This document shows positions 11,328 through 24,830 of a stretch of 64,000 nt of DNA, one piece after another; within the stretch, counting starts at the first letter, position 1; each line of letters starts with the position of its first letter. Position numbers and translations under genes: made by a program. The notes beneath the pieces are model-generated. The model ran no database searches and was not told where the DNA came from. It saw nothing but the letters and a program-made list of their open reading frames with translations. Source of the stretch: Cryptomeria japonica. Taxonomy: Eukaryota > Streptophyta > Pinopsida > Cupressales > Cupressaceae. Location: positions 24,922,966 to 24,986,965 of the forward strand of contig NC_081413.1 in the NCBI RefSeq assembly GCF_030272615.1, written 5' to 3'.

Positions 11328-12585
11328 TGTTAGCAGCTATCAAGAAGGAAGACTGGGAGGAGGGGGGTTGAATTAGTCTTCATCGGATCACAACAAATTA
11401 AACTCCAAAACACAAATTGATAAGCCACAACAACAAATAGATTTAAGAAAATTAACAGCACAACACACAACACCAAGATTTTAACGTGGAAAACCTGGTT
11501 AAGGGAAAAAGCACTATGGGAACCTACCCATAGTAAGATGATACTCTGCAATAGTATGTGAAAATATTACAATGGGGAATGCGCATGCATTCAAGCACAC
11601 TGCCTAGAGCTCACCGCTCAAAGATATTTGCCCAGAAGGCTACAACCCTCAAGGAAGTCTCACTGACTTAGAATACGATTCAGACTTTAATCCAGAAGTA
11701 ATGAATTGTAATGATAGCATCTACAAATGCCTGATGACAATTCTGGTTAAGCATAATTATCTTCTCTGCAACAGCAAACACACCTCAACACTTCGATGAA
11801 TGATATATCCTTGTTCACACATTCACCTCTCTCTAATTATGTAAACATAATACCAACACCTAAATTACTTAAGCATCTCACCTATATATGCAAATCATCA
11901 ACCTTGATAACAAAGTCAGCTAAACCCTCAACCCTCAACTTATAATTACAAAATTACATTGCACGATACAAAGATCAACCATCGGACCAATATTATTCTT
12001 TACATTACATAGCATGGACCTAATTCAAATTCCCAAATGATTACATCCACTAGAAATCCCCCCAAGATCAACCGCAACATGCTACACCACCAAAAATACT
12101 GCATAACACGAAAATCATCACCGGTTCATAGAAACCATAAAAAACACGCACAACAATCAATGCTGGTCGCCAAAACAAATAGGAAACAACTAGGAAACAT
12201 CAACAAGACGTAAGAATAACCTAGAATAGTTGCACTACCACCTCTTTTCAAATCTTCATCGGTCAACGTCTCAAAGCTCAAGAATACAACCAATCAGCAA
12301 CTGTTACAAGGACAGATAACTTGCGGAGCACCAAATCATGAACCATCTAAAATGAAGATACACAGGATCATCCCAAACAATAATCTGAAGTCTTGGCACA
12401 AGATCTGATCACATCAGAATATACTAGAGGAAATATTGGATTCTGCAAAATACTGATCAGCAAGACCAAACTACAAAACCAGATAAAAAATTCTTCCCAA
12501 ACTCACCAGAATAACTCACAGGAATATGTTGACATCAATGAAAACAATATATCCTAGTAGCAGGAATGATCAACCAAATCTAACA
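11328..12585 (-). mobile_element. Copia-1 5' LTR
   Basis: The segment starts TGTTAGCAGC and ends AAATCTAACA on the plus strand, giving a TGTTAG/CTAACA terminal inverted repeat and a length of 1258 bp. On the minus strand it ends next to the primer-binding site and gag, so it is the 5' LTR. A TATATA stretch at 11883-11888 (minus GCATATATAGG) is a candidate promoter. Near 11480-11510 the minus strand holds CCCTTAACCAGGTTTTCCAC, a U5-type motif shared with the solo LTR at 17379-18439. The 3' LTR is absent on the low-coordinate side, so the element is truncated and no target duplication can be tested. Confidence 0.8.
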
Positions 12586-12599
12586 ATCTCCCCAATAAT

Positions 12600-13505
12600 C
12601 CAATATGTGGAGAGTTGCTTGGTAGGTGATGTCAGAAGGAGTTTCATGGGGGTTTTGCTGCCCCATTCTTGATGATTGCTTGTGTCGATGTTGTCTACAC
12701 CTTGCTATGGTTTCTATATCTTTTTTCAACTATGGAGGTGGAGATTTTGGTAGATTTCATGTGTTGGGTGTTTGATAGGTTTGTGTTTTAGTTCCATCCC
12801 AAGGTTTTGGGATCCTTTTTGAAACCCAACCTTCCATCTTATTTTTCCTGTCTTTTAATTTTGTCTTTGAAAGTGTATTTTATGGGAGCCTTTTCAAAAC
12901 CCATGTTATTTATGGTTATGGGGTCCATTCTAAAACCCATTGTGATGGTTTAGGGTACCTTTCAAAACCCTGTCTTGTTGCTCTTCCTTATGTTCTTGTT
13001 TATTCTTGAGGAGTGACTTTTTCCTTTACTTCAAAGGTTTTGGGAGCCTTTTCAAACACTAGTCACCAAGATATTTTGTAAATGTAACTAGTCTATTTTT
13101 GGGGGCCTTAGGTTATAGAAACCTTGACAAATCCCATGTTTCAGGTTATGGGAGCCTTTCAAAGGCCTCTGTCTATCTACCTCTAGGTTATGGAGCCTTG
13201 TCAAAACCCATGGTTTCAGGTTATGGGAGCCTCGTAAAACCCTTGGTTCATGTTATGGGAGCCTAGAAAAACCCTTTATTTATGTATCTTTGAGGTCTCT
13301 TTTTTTATGGCTTTGACCTCTTTGGTGATTCAGCCAATTCTTTCATGTTCACTTTCTAGTGTTGGGTTGTTGATTTGTTGTGATTAGTCTATGTCATATC
13401 TAGTTGCAGAAATGCTCTTTTTTGTGGGCTTTGGATCCTCATAAAATCCTTCTATAAGGGGTTTTGGGTCCCCTTAAAACCTATTTTACCTTATCAAAAA
13501 CAAAA
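12600..13505 (+). mobile_element. LINE 3'-tail-like DNA made of small palindromic units
   Basis: About eleven units of the form GGTTATGGGAGCC-N-CAAAACCC recur at uneven 30-100 bp spacing (for example near 12803, 12881, 12917, 12950, 13046, 13140, 13183, 13215, 13248, 13446). Each can fold into a short hairpin because GGTTTTG or ATGGG pairs with CAAAACC or CCCAT. The segment ends CCTTATCAAAAACAAAA, like the tail of LINE-B (ACCTAAATCAAAAACAA at about 50940-50957). I therefore read it as the 3' UTR of a LINE with its coding part lost at the Copia-1 LTR edge. No coding frame remains, so this is moderate to low confidence. Confidence 0.4.
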
Positions 13506-14899
13506 CTCATGCATAAAGGGAGGAAAATTGGATACAAATACTATGATTAAGAAATGCAATTCTATGTAAAAGTGATTGATTAATCAATTAATTAAGCAAT
13601 TTGAATTATGACATTGAAAATTTGATGCCTCTAAATCTGAACATAATATGTCATAATAATCAGATCTAAAAATACAATTAAAATATTATGCAACCCACAA
13701 GTCAATTTTAGTATAATAAATAGGCTTTTTTGTGAAATTAACCACTAATTATGTAATTCAATTGCTAATATGATTAATGAGTGCAAACATTAATATTAAA
13801 GTACATATAAATTAGATACAAGAAAATAAATTATAAGTAAGCATGAAATAAGTTGGTTCACCAAAATGTGTTGAGTGTAATTTATAATCAGGGTTTCCCC
13901 TATTAGATAATAAAACCAATAAGAAGCCAAATCAACTAGATTATTGAAGGAGGGGTGAATCCAATAGATCTATCCACAATCCAAATAGGGAAAGGGATGA
14001 AATTTTTATTACATTTATTGGTTATTTTGATTTACCCTCTTTCTTAGTTTAAATTGGAAGGTAATTGTGAAATTAGGGTAAAACAATGAATAATTGAAGT
14101 AACTTGTTAAAAAAAAACTAATAAAGATATCCCATAGAGCCACAAACTAAGATCTATGCAAAAGAAGATGTTTAGAACATGTTCCCAAAATTTTGGCCTG
14201 ATTTTCAAGACTAGATACTAATACATATTCGCTCCGGTCCTCTAAATTTTGCTCCATCGAAAGCTGAACATGTTCGTCATTGTCAACTCTATCTAAATCC
14301 CTAAGTATAACTCCTAAGTTTGTTTCTTGCACATAGAAAAAGAAGAAAAGATATCATGGATAGGGGTTTGCCCTAGGTCAAACCCCGATTTAGTAATTAA
14401 CCTTAACGTTGAAATAGTAATTGAAATGGAAATTGTAGAAAGATGCTTTCCTTTTGAGGGAAAGGCTAGATCTGAAAATGAATTCTTGTAATTGAAATAT
14501 ATACGTTGATGAAGTTGCGTTTGATCCTCATGCAAGGGTTTTAGGATGTCTTGTTGAATGTCTTCAAATAAGGCTGATAATGGGTGCCATCTTGAATGCA
14601 TAAACTTGACTTCACTTCTTATCCAATGCTTGATGAGTGAGTAATTGCTTTCTCACTTGAATTGAATTAGGATAATAATTTTTCCTCCTAGAAATGTAAG
14701 GTTTCAAATGAGAGGGGTATACCTCCTTTTATACTTTACCACATAAAAATTAATTGAAATTCTGGAGTAGGCCAACACAAGATCGAATTTCTCACTCATC
14801 TCACATTATCATTATGAGGACCAAAAATGGGCTCTAATTGAGAGGACTAGGATGTTGGGTGCCCAAGTCTTAACATTTAGGACTCGAGATTGAGGGAAG

Positions 14900-14900
<1 letters not shown>
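13502..14900 (-). mobile_element. Ty3/gypsy LTR or leader fragment
   Basis: Bases 13502-13780 align with 43451-43725, which sits directly 5' of the gypsy gag on the minus strand; shared words include ACTCATGCA, GATTGATTAA, AATTAATTAA, TTATGCAACCCACA and TCAACCACTAA. The remaining part to about 14900 carries a minus-strand TATA candidate (GTATAAAAGG, about 14732-14741) followed by CTCTCATTTGAAACC, as in an LTR promoter. Gag is missing; the LINE-tail-like segment abuts exactly where gag should begin. Outer LTR limits could not be fixed. Confidence 0.45.
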
Positions 14901-17373
<2,473 letters not shown>

Positions 17374-17378
17374 ATCAT

Positions 17379-18439
17379 TGTTGGTATTTTGGATATGTTG
17401 ATATGGTTTTGTCATTGATGTCAACACCTATCATCACTTGTCAACACTTATCAACACTTGGAGATCTTTGTTATGTTCACCGGCAAGTCAGAGACTTATG
17501 CACAGTCACCGATATTTGGTTCACTGATAGATTATATTGTTCACCGACACTTGGAATGACTTGGAGACTAATTGGTTATGTCAAAGACATTATTTCATCA
17601 CTTGGTTTTGGCGACCTGGTTATTTGTTTATTCGGGTTTGCATATTTGTTGTTACCGGCAAATAGGTCTAGGTTATGCACCAGTAGGCATATCTATTCCA
17701 GATTAGCAGGGCACGTTATGGAGATGATTTATTATTATTGTAAATGCATTGAGCCGACATCATGCATCGCATAATGATTTATTTGTAATTGATTTTATTA
17801 TAATATCTTTTAGTGAGCCGACCTATTCAATTGGTCTTAGGTTATGGTATAAATGTAAGATCTCATTTGTGAGATTGATATGCGATTGAAAAAAAAGGAT
17901 TGTAATAAGGTATATGTGAAAATAAGAAGAGCTATACACGCAGACATCATTTGAAGGTTGAAGGAAGGTTTTTGTGAAGACAATCAAAACTAAACCAGTA
18001 TTGAATCCAGCATATGAAGATGCTATTTTATCCAGTATATTATTATTGGATTTAACCATCCAATTGTAGTCAATGTTACTCTCTTTTTGTGATTGAGCAG
18101 TGAGCTCTAGGCAGCTGGCTTTTCTGTATGTGCAGAATCCATATTGTACACACATACTATCTGCAGTAGTATCATTTGATTGTGGGTAAAGCTTCCCATC
18201 GTGGTTTTTCCCTTACAGGTTTTCCATGTACAAATATTTGTATTATGTGTTGTGGATGTTATTGTCTTTCTGTTTCATGCATTAATATTTACTAGTACTG
18301 CAATTAACTGATAAAACTATCTACCAGCATAAAGTTTGGTTTACCGGCATTAAGCATTAATTTTTGGTTAAGTTAATTTTGGTTGAATTTATTGGACAAC
18401 TGATTCACCCCCCCTCTAAGTTGTCTCTGGGACCTAACA
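17379..18439 (+). mobile_element. Solo LTR of a copia-like element with 5-bp target duplication
   Basis: The segment begins TGTTGGTATTTTGG and ends GGGACCTAACA, a TGTTGG/CCTAACA terminal repeat of 1061 bp. The 5 bp on each side are identical, ATCAT at 17374-17378 and at 18440-18444, as expected for retroviral-type integration. Inside are a TATA candidate TATAAAT (17848-17854) and the U5-type motif TTTTTCCCTTACAGGTTTTC (about 18206-18226), similar to the Copia-1 LTR. No internal region adjoins it, so the two LTRs probably recombined and left this one. Confidence 0.9.
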
Positions 18440-18444
18440 ATCAT

Positions 18445-19086
18445 AACATAAAATCAATATTAATGTGTGTAAACAATACTTGTCTCTTAGGTTCTTCTCT
18501 AGATGCTATTTCTATATTGTGCACTAGATGCCCTCCTAGTATTCAATGTAACCTTAGAAATCCTTGAAGATGACAAATTTTATCCATGTATATAAAAAAA
18601 ATAGTAGGTCTATAGATCTCATAATCATGTGAAGACTATATATAAAAATTAAGAATAGGGAACTTTAGGAAGCAATATATATAGGGAAAAAATGAGACTA
18701 TGAAATTAGCTATAATAAGAAACAAAGGGGAAAATCTACGACTTGAAGTAGTGCCAAAGGATGGATGAAGACCAATAAAACTAGGATCCATTGAATTTAT
18801 GCTTCAATTACTAGCCTCTAAGAATTTCTAGGATCATTTGTACCCAAATATTAGGGCTACACATGTGAGGATCATTCTTGTGACCTATCATTCATACTTA
18901 AGGATCAATCCTACTTGTGAGCATCACTTACATTCATAATGAGTGATAAGTGGATGATTCATGCTCATTGGAGGTTGGTTCATGAAAAATGTACTATGAA
19001 AATAGCACACATTATTCATTGAGTTTCACTGCAAATATAGACATAACTTTGAATGCATGTAAGATGCTATAATTGAAAAATATAGA
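18445..19086. other. No gene recognised right of the solo LTR
   Basis: AT-rich DNA without a supported coding frame. It is the continuation of the pre-insertion site of the solo LTR. Confidence 0.55.
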
Positions 19087-19199
<113 letters not shown>

Positions 19200-20297
19200 A
19201 GGGAGATTAAAATGTTGAAAAATATAGATATTTTAGTATAATATATACATATTCATATGTTTTTTTGTTTTTTTTTTGTATTTTGTTAGATTTTTCTTTT
19301 TAAAATTTCAACTAGAAAAAGTGTCATCTAATAGCTTACATGTATATTTTACATGGCTACATCTTGTACATTATATTATCTCATACTTACATGTAGATTG
19401 CATGAGATTTAGATCCATTCTTACATGTTTCTATCTGATGTTAAATGGCTGCTATTCTTGTTCATGTTATCTTTGTTATTTGTGGTAAGATTATAAAGCA
19501 AGAAGCTCATTGATCCTTACAATTTAATTAATGATTGAATACCTTTCAATCCTATATATTAAATTCTTGAACTATGTATGATGATATAAAGTTTTTCATT
19601 TGAATTTTACTTAAATGATATATATCAAATAGTCCTAAACTTAATGCCCAACTTAAATTTAAAAATTTAAGATGTGACTAATTTATATTGTGTACAACTT
19701 AGGTCAATATGGAAGATGCACTTGGTATTTGGACACATGCAAATACTAAGATTAATATATTGATAGTCATTTTAGCAAACCTTAATGCCACAAGTATTTA
19801 TAGGGACAATTGTGAGAATATTTCAGCTAGCTTAGAGCATATTAGACTTACATGAGGTGGGACATATACCTATTCTAGTGATACTCTAGCTATTTTTCTT
19901 ACCCAAATGTGGCAAGAGGTTAGTGGTGATATTTCTCTTTCTATAGTTCAACTAAATATGCCCAGAGAAATTATCCAATCTCATTTTTTTTTATATGATG
20001 ATATTAGATATCAGGTGAGGGCATATCAAGTCTCTATATGTGTGGACCCTCAGATGGCCACATTGATCTGCCCATTTTTTCTTGTAGCTCATGGTTGAAA
20101 TCCAAATAACAACCTAATTTAATTATATTTTGCACAACGATTTTTTGTTGAGCTTCATTTAGACCTCAACCAGGGAAAACTTTAAGAAACCCCCCCCCTT
20201 GGACAAGGTGTAAAAACCTATCGAAAGTTGTATAATTCTCGAGGAAAATTTTAATTTTACGGGCAAATTTTTGTGGTTTACGGAGAAAAAAAATAAT
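19200..20297. other. No gene recognised
   Basis: A 63-codon frame at 19907-20098 (MWQEVSGDISLSIVQLNMPR and on) is open and has near-normal amino-acid use, and open context extends upstream to about 19700. It matches no family I can name and has no supporting neighbour, so it is not called as a gene. Confidence 0.5.
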
Positions 20298-20530
20298 CTC
20301 CATTGGCGAATTGTAATGTTTTTAAAACCCCAAAAATATTTGCATGGGCGAATTGTAATGTTTTTAAAACCAAAAAAATATTTGCATTGGCGATTTCAAC
20401 CTATTTTCAAACCATTAAAAAAAAATATTGGCAATTTCAACCTATTTTCAAACCATAAAAATAAAAATATTGGCGATTTAAAGCTATTTTCAAACCATAA
20501 AAATAAAAATATTGGCGATTTCAAGATATT
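20298..20530 (+). repeat. Degenerate tandem repeat, 42-45 bp unit, about 6 copies
   Basis: Units begin with ATTGGCGA and contain TTTTCAAACCATAAAAATAA or the variant GTAATGTTTTTAAAACC. The word TTGGCGATT recurs at about 28643 on the far side of the unknown ORF, suggesting that this array belongs to the same repeat system as the TCGC-rich segments. Confidence 0.85.
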
Positions 20531-20549
20531 AACTTTAAGTCATTAAAAC

Positions 20550-21253
20550 ACGTGGCACGTAGTCATCATCTCTCTGCCTGGAAGACTGCCCATTAGGGCA
20601 TCTCGCGACCTAGTGACAAGCCGTTACGACTCTCTCTATCTCCAACTCGCAAGCTAAAAATGCTAAGCCTTCGTAACCTTGAGATCTAGCGACTGAGAGA
20701 AACTGAACTGCCACTCGCCAATTCTCGACCACAAAATGTTAAGTCCTCGTCACCGCAGCGACTTGGAGATAGTGGTAACTTTAACCCTTGTCGCGTACTA
20801 GCCAACATAAAATTGTTTATCTCTTAACCGCTAGCAATTCACTCGCAAGCTCGCGGCTTGATCAGGTCTTCAGACATTTAACTTCGCAAGCTAGCGATAA
20901 CCATTAAACCTAACCACAAACTATCTAGTCGCTAGCTCGTGACCTAAAAATGCTAACATTAAACAAACATGAGAGCTAGCGACAACTATATGAAATGAGT
21001 TACTCGCTAACTCTCGCGGCTATAATGTATGACATCAGACCAACTCGAGACCTTGCGATCAAAGCAATTTCACTAACAAGCTATATTGTTTTAATTGCTA
21101 AGCTTGGTAACATAAAATGCTAACACCCAAAAAGCCTGAGACCTCGCGATGTAAACCCAAACCAACTTGTCGCCAGCTCGTAGCTTAATCACGTCTTCAG
21201 ACATTTTACCTCACGAGCTAGCGATAACCATAAAACTTAACCACAAACTATCT
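20550..21253. repeat. TCGC-word-rich segment, left part
   Basis: The sequence is studded with short related words such as ACTCGCAAGCT, GCGAGCTAGCGAT, CTCGCGACC and CATAAAATGCTAA. CpG is clearly more frequent than in the AT-rich surroundings. Part of it aligns in the same orientation with 29880-30000: CCAAAGC(A/G)ATTTCA(C/T)TAACAA, AACATAAAATGCTAAC and TAAACCCAAACCAAC occur in the same order in both. It therefore forms a direct-repeat flank to the unknown ORF at 24831-28311. It could be an LTR, a leader sequence or the subterminal repeat zone of a DNA transposon. Confidence 0.7.
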
Positions 21254-22737
21254 ATATTCGGGAAAAGTGGGTTGATAGAACTCAATATGTGAAAATATGT
21301 TCCAAAATACCTTTCCACACACACACACAGGACTTCTTGGTGCAAGCTATGGAGTAATGAAGTATTACTCAGCTTCCCAAGGTTGGTCCCATGGTTCTCT
21401 ATCTTACAATGTCCCTCAAACCAATGTTTTTGCTCTCAGATCACTGAGCAAAATGGTTTAGGGATGGCAAATGCAAGAACGAGGGATGCTTTGATAGATT
21501 TTAGTATGAGATGCATCCTCGACTATGCATGATTCTAGAATACAATAAACTAGATTATAAGATGACAAGGTTAGTATAAATACTATCCTAACATGATATA
21601 TTAGTCTATGATTGAGCTAAAATGATAAAGAAAGTATTCTAAACATGCATATTTATACTAATTCCTAGTTAAAGAGAGGCTAAAATGATGAGCATAAAAT
21701 GATATATGAAAGCATGAATGTATTTGAGCATAAGTGTGATACTAAAAACTTGGATGATGATTTAAAATGGAGGAATGAGAGCTCTATTTATAGCAAAAAC
21801 AGGGCAATGGATGGTCAGGATTGAAAGAGTTGATCAAGGGTTGAGTTTGAAAGTTGGGGATCCATGTTTGCAATTTGCACCAATGAAATGGTGACAAGTG
21901 TCAACATAGGGTTGGGTTGAGAGAAGGGGTTGGAGGCATTAAATGCCTCAGAAGACCTTATGGTTATCTAGAGATAAGGGTTAAGCTTAAGTTAAGATTA
22001 CCCATTGGATTAAGAGTTAATCCCAGGATAAACCCTTGTGCAAATGATTAAGAGATAATCATGGTCAAAGCATTAAATACTTGATGAGACCCTTGGGTTG
22101 GATGAAGGTTGAGTTAAAAGAAATTATTTAACCATGTAAGAGGGTTTGAGTTAACCATTAATGGTTATGAAGACTTTGGGGAATTAAGTGGTTGAAGGCT
22201 TGAAGCCTTTAATGGTTATCAAAGACTTTGAGGAATTAAGTGGTTGAAGGCTTGAAGCCTTTAATGGTTATCAAAGACTTTGAGGATTTGAGAAGTGACC
22301 TCCCCTTGCTTAGGGATGTGACAAAGTTTAGAAGATGGGTTAGGCTAATTAGAAGTGATTAGAAGAGTCTAGAAGGGATTAGAAAGGGGTTTAGGAAGGC
22401 AAGTGGGAGATGTAGGATTTTGCAAGTGGATGGAGGGATAATAGGATTTAATTGAAATAAAGTTAATTTAATTCAATTTGGTTGCAATTGGGGAATTTAA
22501 ATAAATTAGATTTATTCAATTTAGGATAACTATTCAATTAAATTTGAATTTAATTAAAAGTGGATAGGGGGAATTTAATTGAATAAAATGATTTATTCAT
22601 TAAATGGGTATAGTGAATCTAATTTAAATAAATTGAGTAATTTACTTAATTAAATAGAGGAATGTGGGTAATTTAATTAAATAGAGAAATGAACATAAAA
22701 TATTCATTTAGGAATATGGTCATTTTTATACGTCTAC
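21254..22737 (-). mobile_element. Nested LTR-like insertion in the TCGC-rich segment
   Basis: ACTATCT occurs at 21247-21253 and again at 22738-22744, and the TCGC-rich sequence resumes across this gap (CACAAACTATCT then GGTCGCTAGCTC; the uninterrupted form is seen near 20920). The insert is thus about 1.48 kb with a 5-7 bp target duplication. A minus-strand TATA candidate (TATAAATA, plus-strand TATTTATA at 21785-21792) suggests an LTR read on the minus strand, starting TGTAGACG if the duplication is CTATC. Its other terminus is not a clean CA. No coding region, so it is a solo LTR or a small non-autonomous element. Confidence 0.65.
22155..22290. repeat. Short tandem duplication, 62-bp unit
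   Basis: GGTTATCAAAGACTTTGAGG and AATTAAGTGGTTGAAGGCTT recur at a spacing of about 62 bp inside the nested insertion, two to three copies. Confidence 0.8.
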
Positions 22738-22744
22738 ACTATCT

Positions 22745-22825
22745 GGTCGCTAGCTCTCGGCTTGATCACGTCTTCAGACATTTTACCTCGCGAGCTAGTG
22801 ATAACCATAAGGCTTGGATGTTGAC
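22745..22825. repeat. TCGC-word-rich segment, continuation after the nested insertion
   Basis: GGCTTGATCACGTCTTCAGA and TTTTACCTCGCGAGCTAGTG repeat the wording of 21190-21235, so the left TCGC-rich segment is itself internally duplicated. Confidence 0.75.
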
Positions 22826-24830
22826 TCGTTCCTGAGGGACTAGTTTGAAGGTTTCTCTTGATTCGAGGTTGATTAGACAAGCGAGGATGACAGTTTCAGA
22901 GGCATAAAAGGATTTGATAGCTTCTGAGTTAGAGATGGGAGATCATGGATTTCTCTGAGAAATAAGAGCTCAGGTTGCTTGTTGTCAGGGATTTTGAAGC
23001 AGAATTTGTCCAATCAAGGAGGAATAAAATCAGAACAAAATCGTTCACAATAGATGAGCCTTAGCAGGATACAATGGATTAAGGATTTGATAGGCATGAT
23101 GATGACTTCTAGAGTCTACAGTCATGCTGGAAACTACCAAAATGATAATTTTTCACGTGAATGCAGAATGAGCATCACCAAATGAAGTGTGAAAATGTTA
23201 TAAATACAATGGAGTGGTGACTTAATTGGTAGAAGAGAAAATAAACCTTTTTCATTTTCTGAGAGTGGTTTTTTTCCTCAGAAAGGAAGATGATGTTTGA
23301 GCAGGATCGTGCATGGAGTTGCACTTGTTGTGTGCTCTATGATACCGGATGGGTGTTTTTTTGTTTTCTGCTATGTGAGTTTGTTTATTGTCAGAGGGGC
23401 TGTGAAAGTGAGAAGGATTGCTAGAGGGGGTGTGAAACCCTTTTCTTATCAAGAAAGGTCATGCATGGCACATCCTCTGCTTCTACTCTACCACAGGATG
23501 GCAGGGGGTTTGAAGAAGGAGCTCGTAGAAGAATGAAAGAAGGATTTGTTTAGGTGGGGAGTGGCAGCTAGTCATCTTTGTGATGACATGGAAGCTGCAA
23601 CCCCTCCCCAACATATTACATTTACCCTAAAGCTCCTCTTTCCACTTTCCTTGATTGTGGGCATGAAGACTCGAGCTCATCTTTCCATTTTCTTTGTTCT
23701 TGGGCATGAAGGCTTCCTCCTCTATTTGGAAACGATTTGTTGGTTAGAACGTAACATCTCACATTCCATCCAAAGGCATCAGGGTGATAATGGCATGGCT
23801 CAAGCAGTTTTGCAAGTTATATAGTCATTGGGGTTCCTTTTCTAGTTCCAGTAGTGATTCTTCATTCTAGACTCTAGGTGAAGGGAGCAAGTTGTATATT
23901 GTATAGTCATTTATATAGAAAATGACAAGCATTTAGTGTCAAGCTTTGTGCAGGTTCTTGAAGGAGTTCTATATAAATTATTAAATTTATTGTGTATGAA
24001 TGTGTCTCTTTCAAATGATTAGAATCATGAGATTTAACTTTTTTCATTTGTTGCATTGTTATGGTGTATGTAATTTTTCATTTAAATTTTCTATTAGTCT
24101 GGAATCATAATACATATTAAGGATTCACCTCATTGTAATTGGTGGGAGGATTATAGACAATCATAGAACAACTCCATATATATTACATAAACATCCATAG
24201 CATATAAAATCATAAGACTCAAGAGTATTAAGAATGAAAGTATTACTATTAAGCACCAAAATAGATAGGAATACAACATATATTACATTATACAACATAT
24301 ATTACATAAACATCCATAGCATATAAAATCATAAGACTCAAGAGTATTAAGAATGAAAGTATTACTATTAAACACCACAATAGATAGGAATACATTATAC
24401 AACATAATTAGTAAAACATCAAGACAACAAATTGGTGCCTTATCCTAGGGCATAGACTCTAAAGTCACTTTAAACTTATAATTCAAGACAACCTGATAAT
24501 AAACTTCAATAATGAATAATGCCATTACATACACAACCCAGATTCATATGTAAACTGAAAAACCCTTGACCATTCAATTCACAGTGAAAACATAAATTCA
24601 ACACAAAGACAATTATGTGAAGATCTCAAACTGCAAATGATATTGATATTATATTCATAATGATATCAGAAAGTAAATTCACAATGCGATTCAAGTTTTC
24701 AACTATGCACTTATCAAATTCTTGAATAGTTGAGTTATTATAAATTTATAACTATATAAGAGTTTTCAAGTTCAACATCAATAAAAGTGGCCAATTGGCC
24801 ATCCCTCTCTACCGATCGAAAATAAAAAGA
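22826..24830. other. Probable 3' region of the unknown element; weak promoter-like site; no gene
   Basis: A TATA-like GTTATAAATACAATGG lies near 23197 on the plus strand, followed by frames of 60-90 codons that match nothing. Near 23630-23720 a phrase ending GGGCATGAAG is imperfectly duplicated (TTCCTTGATTGTGGGCATGA and TTCTTTGTTCTTGGGCATGA). From 24176 to 24420 a 119-bp tandem duplication contains ATTACATAAACATCCATAGC twice. Because the ORF reads leftward and ends at 24831, much of this may be its 3' untranslated part. Confidence 0.45.

Noticed and set aside
11328-12585. Target duplication for the Copia-1 LTR
   Set aside because: The 3' LTR is absent, so the outer flank ATCTC at 12586-12590 has no partner to compare.
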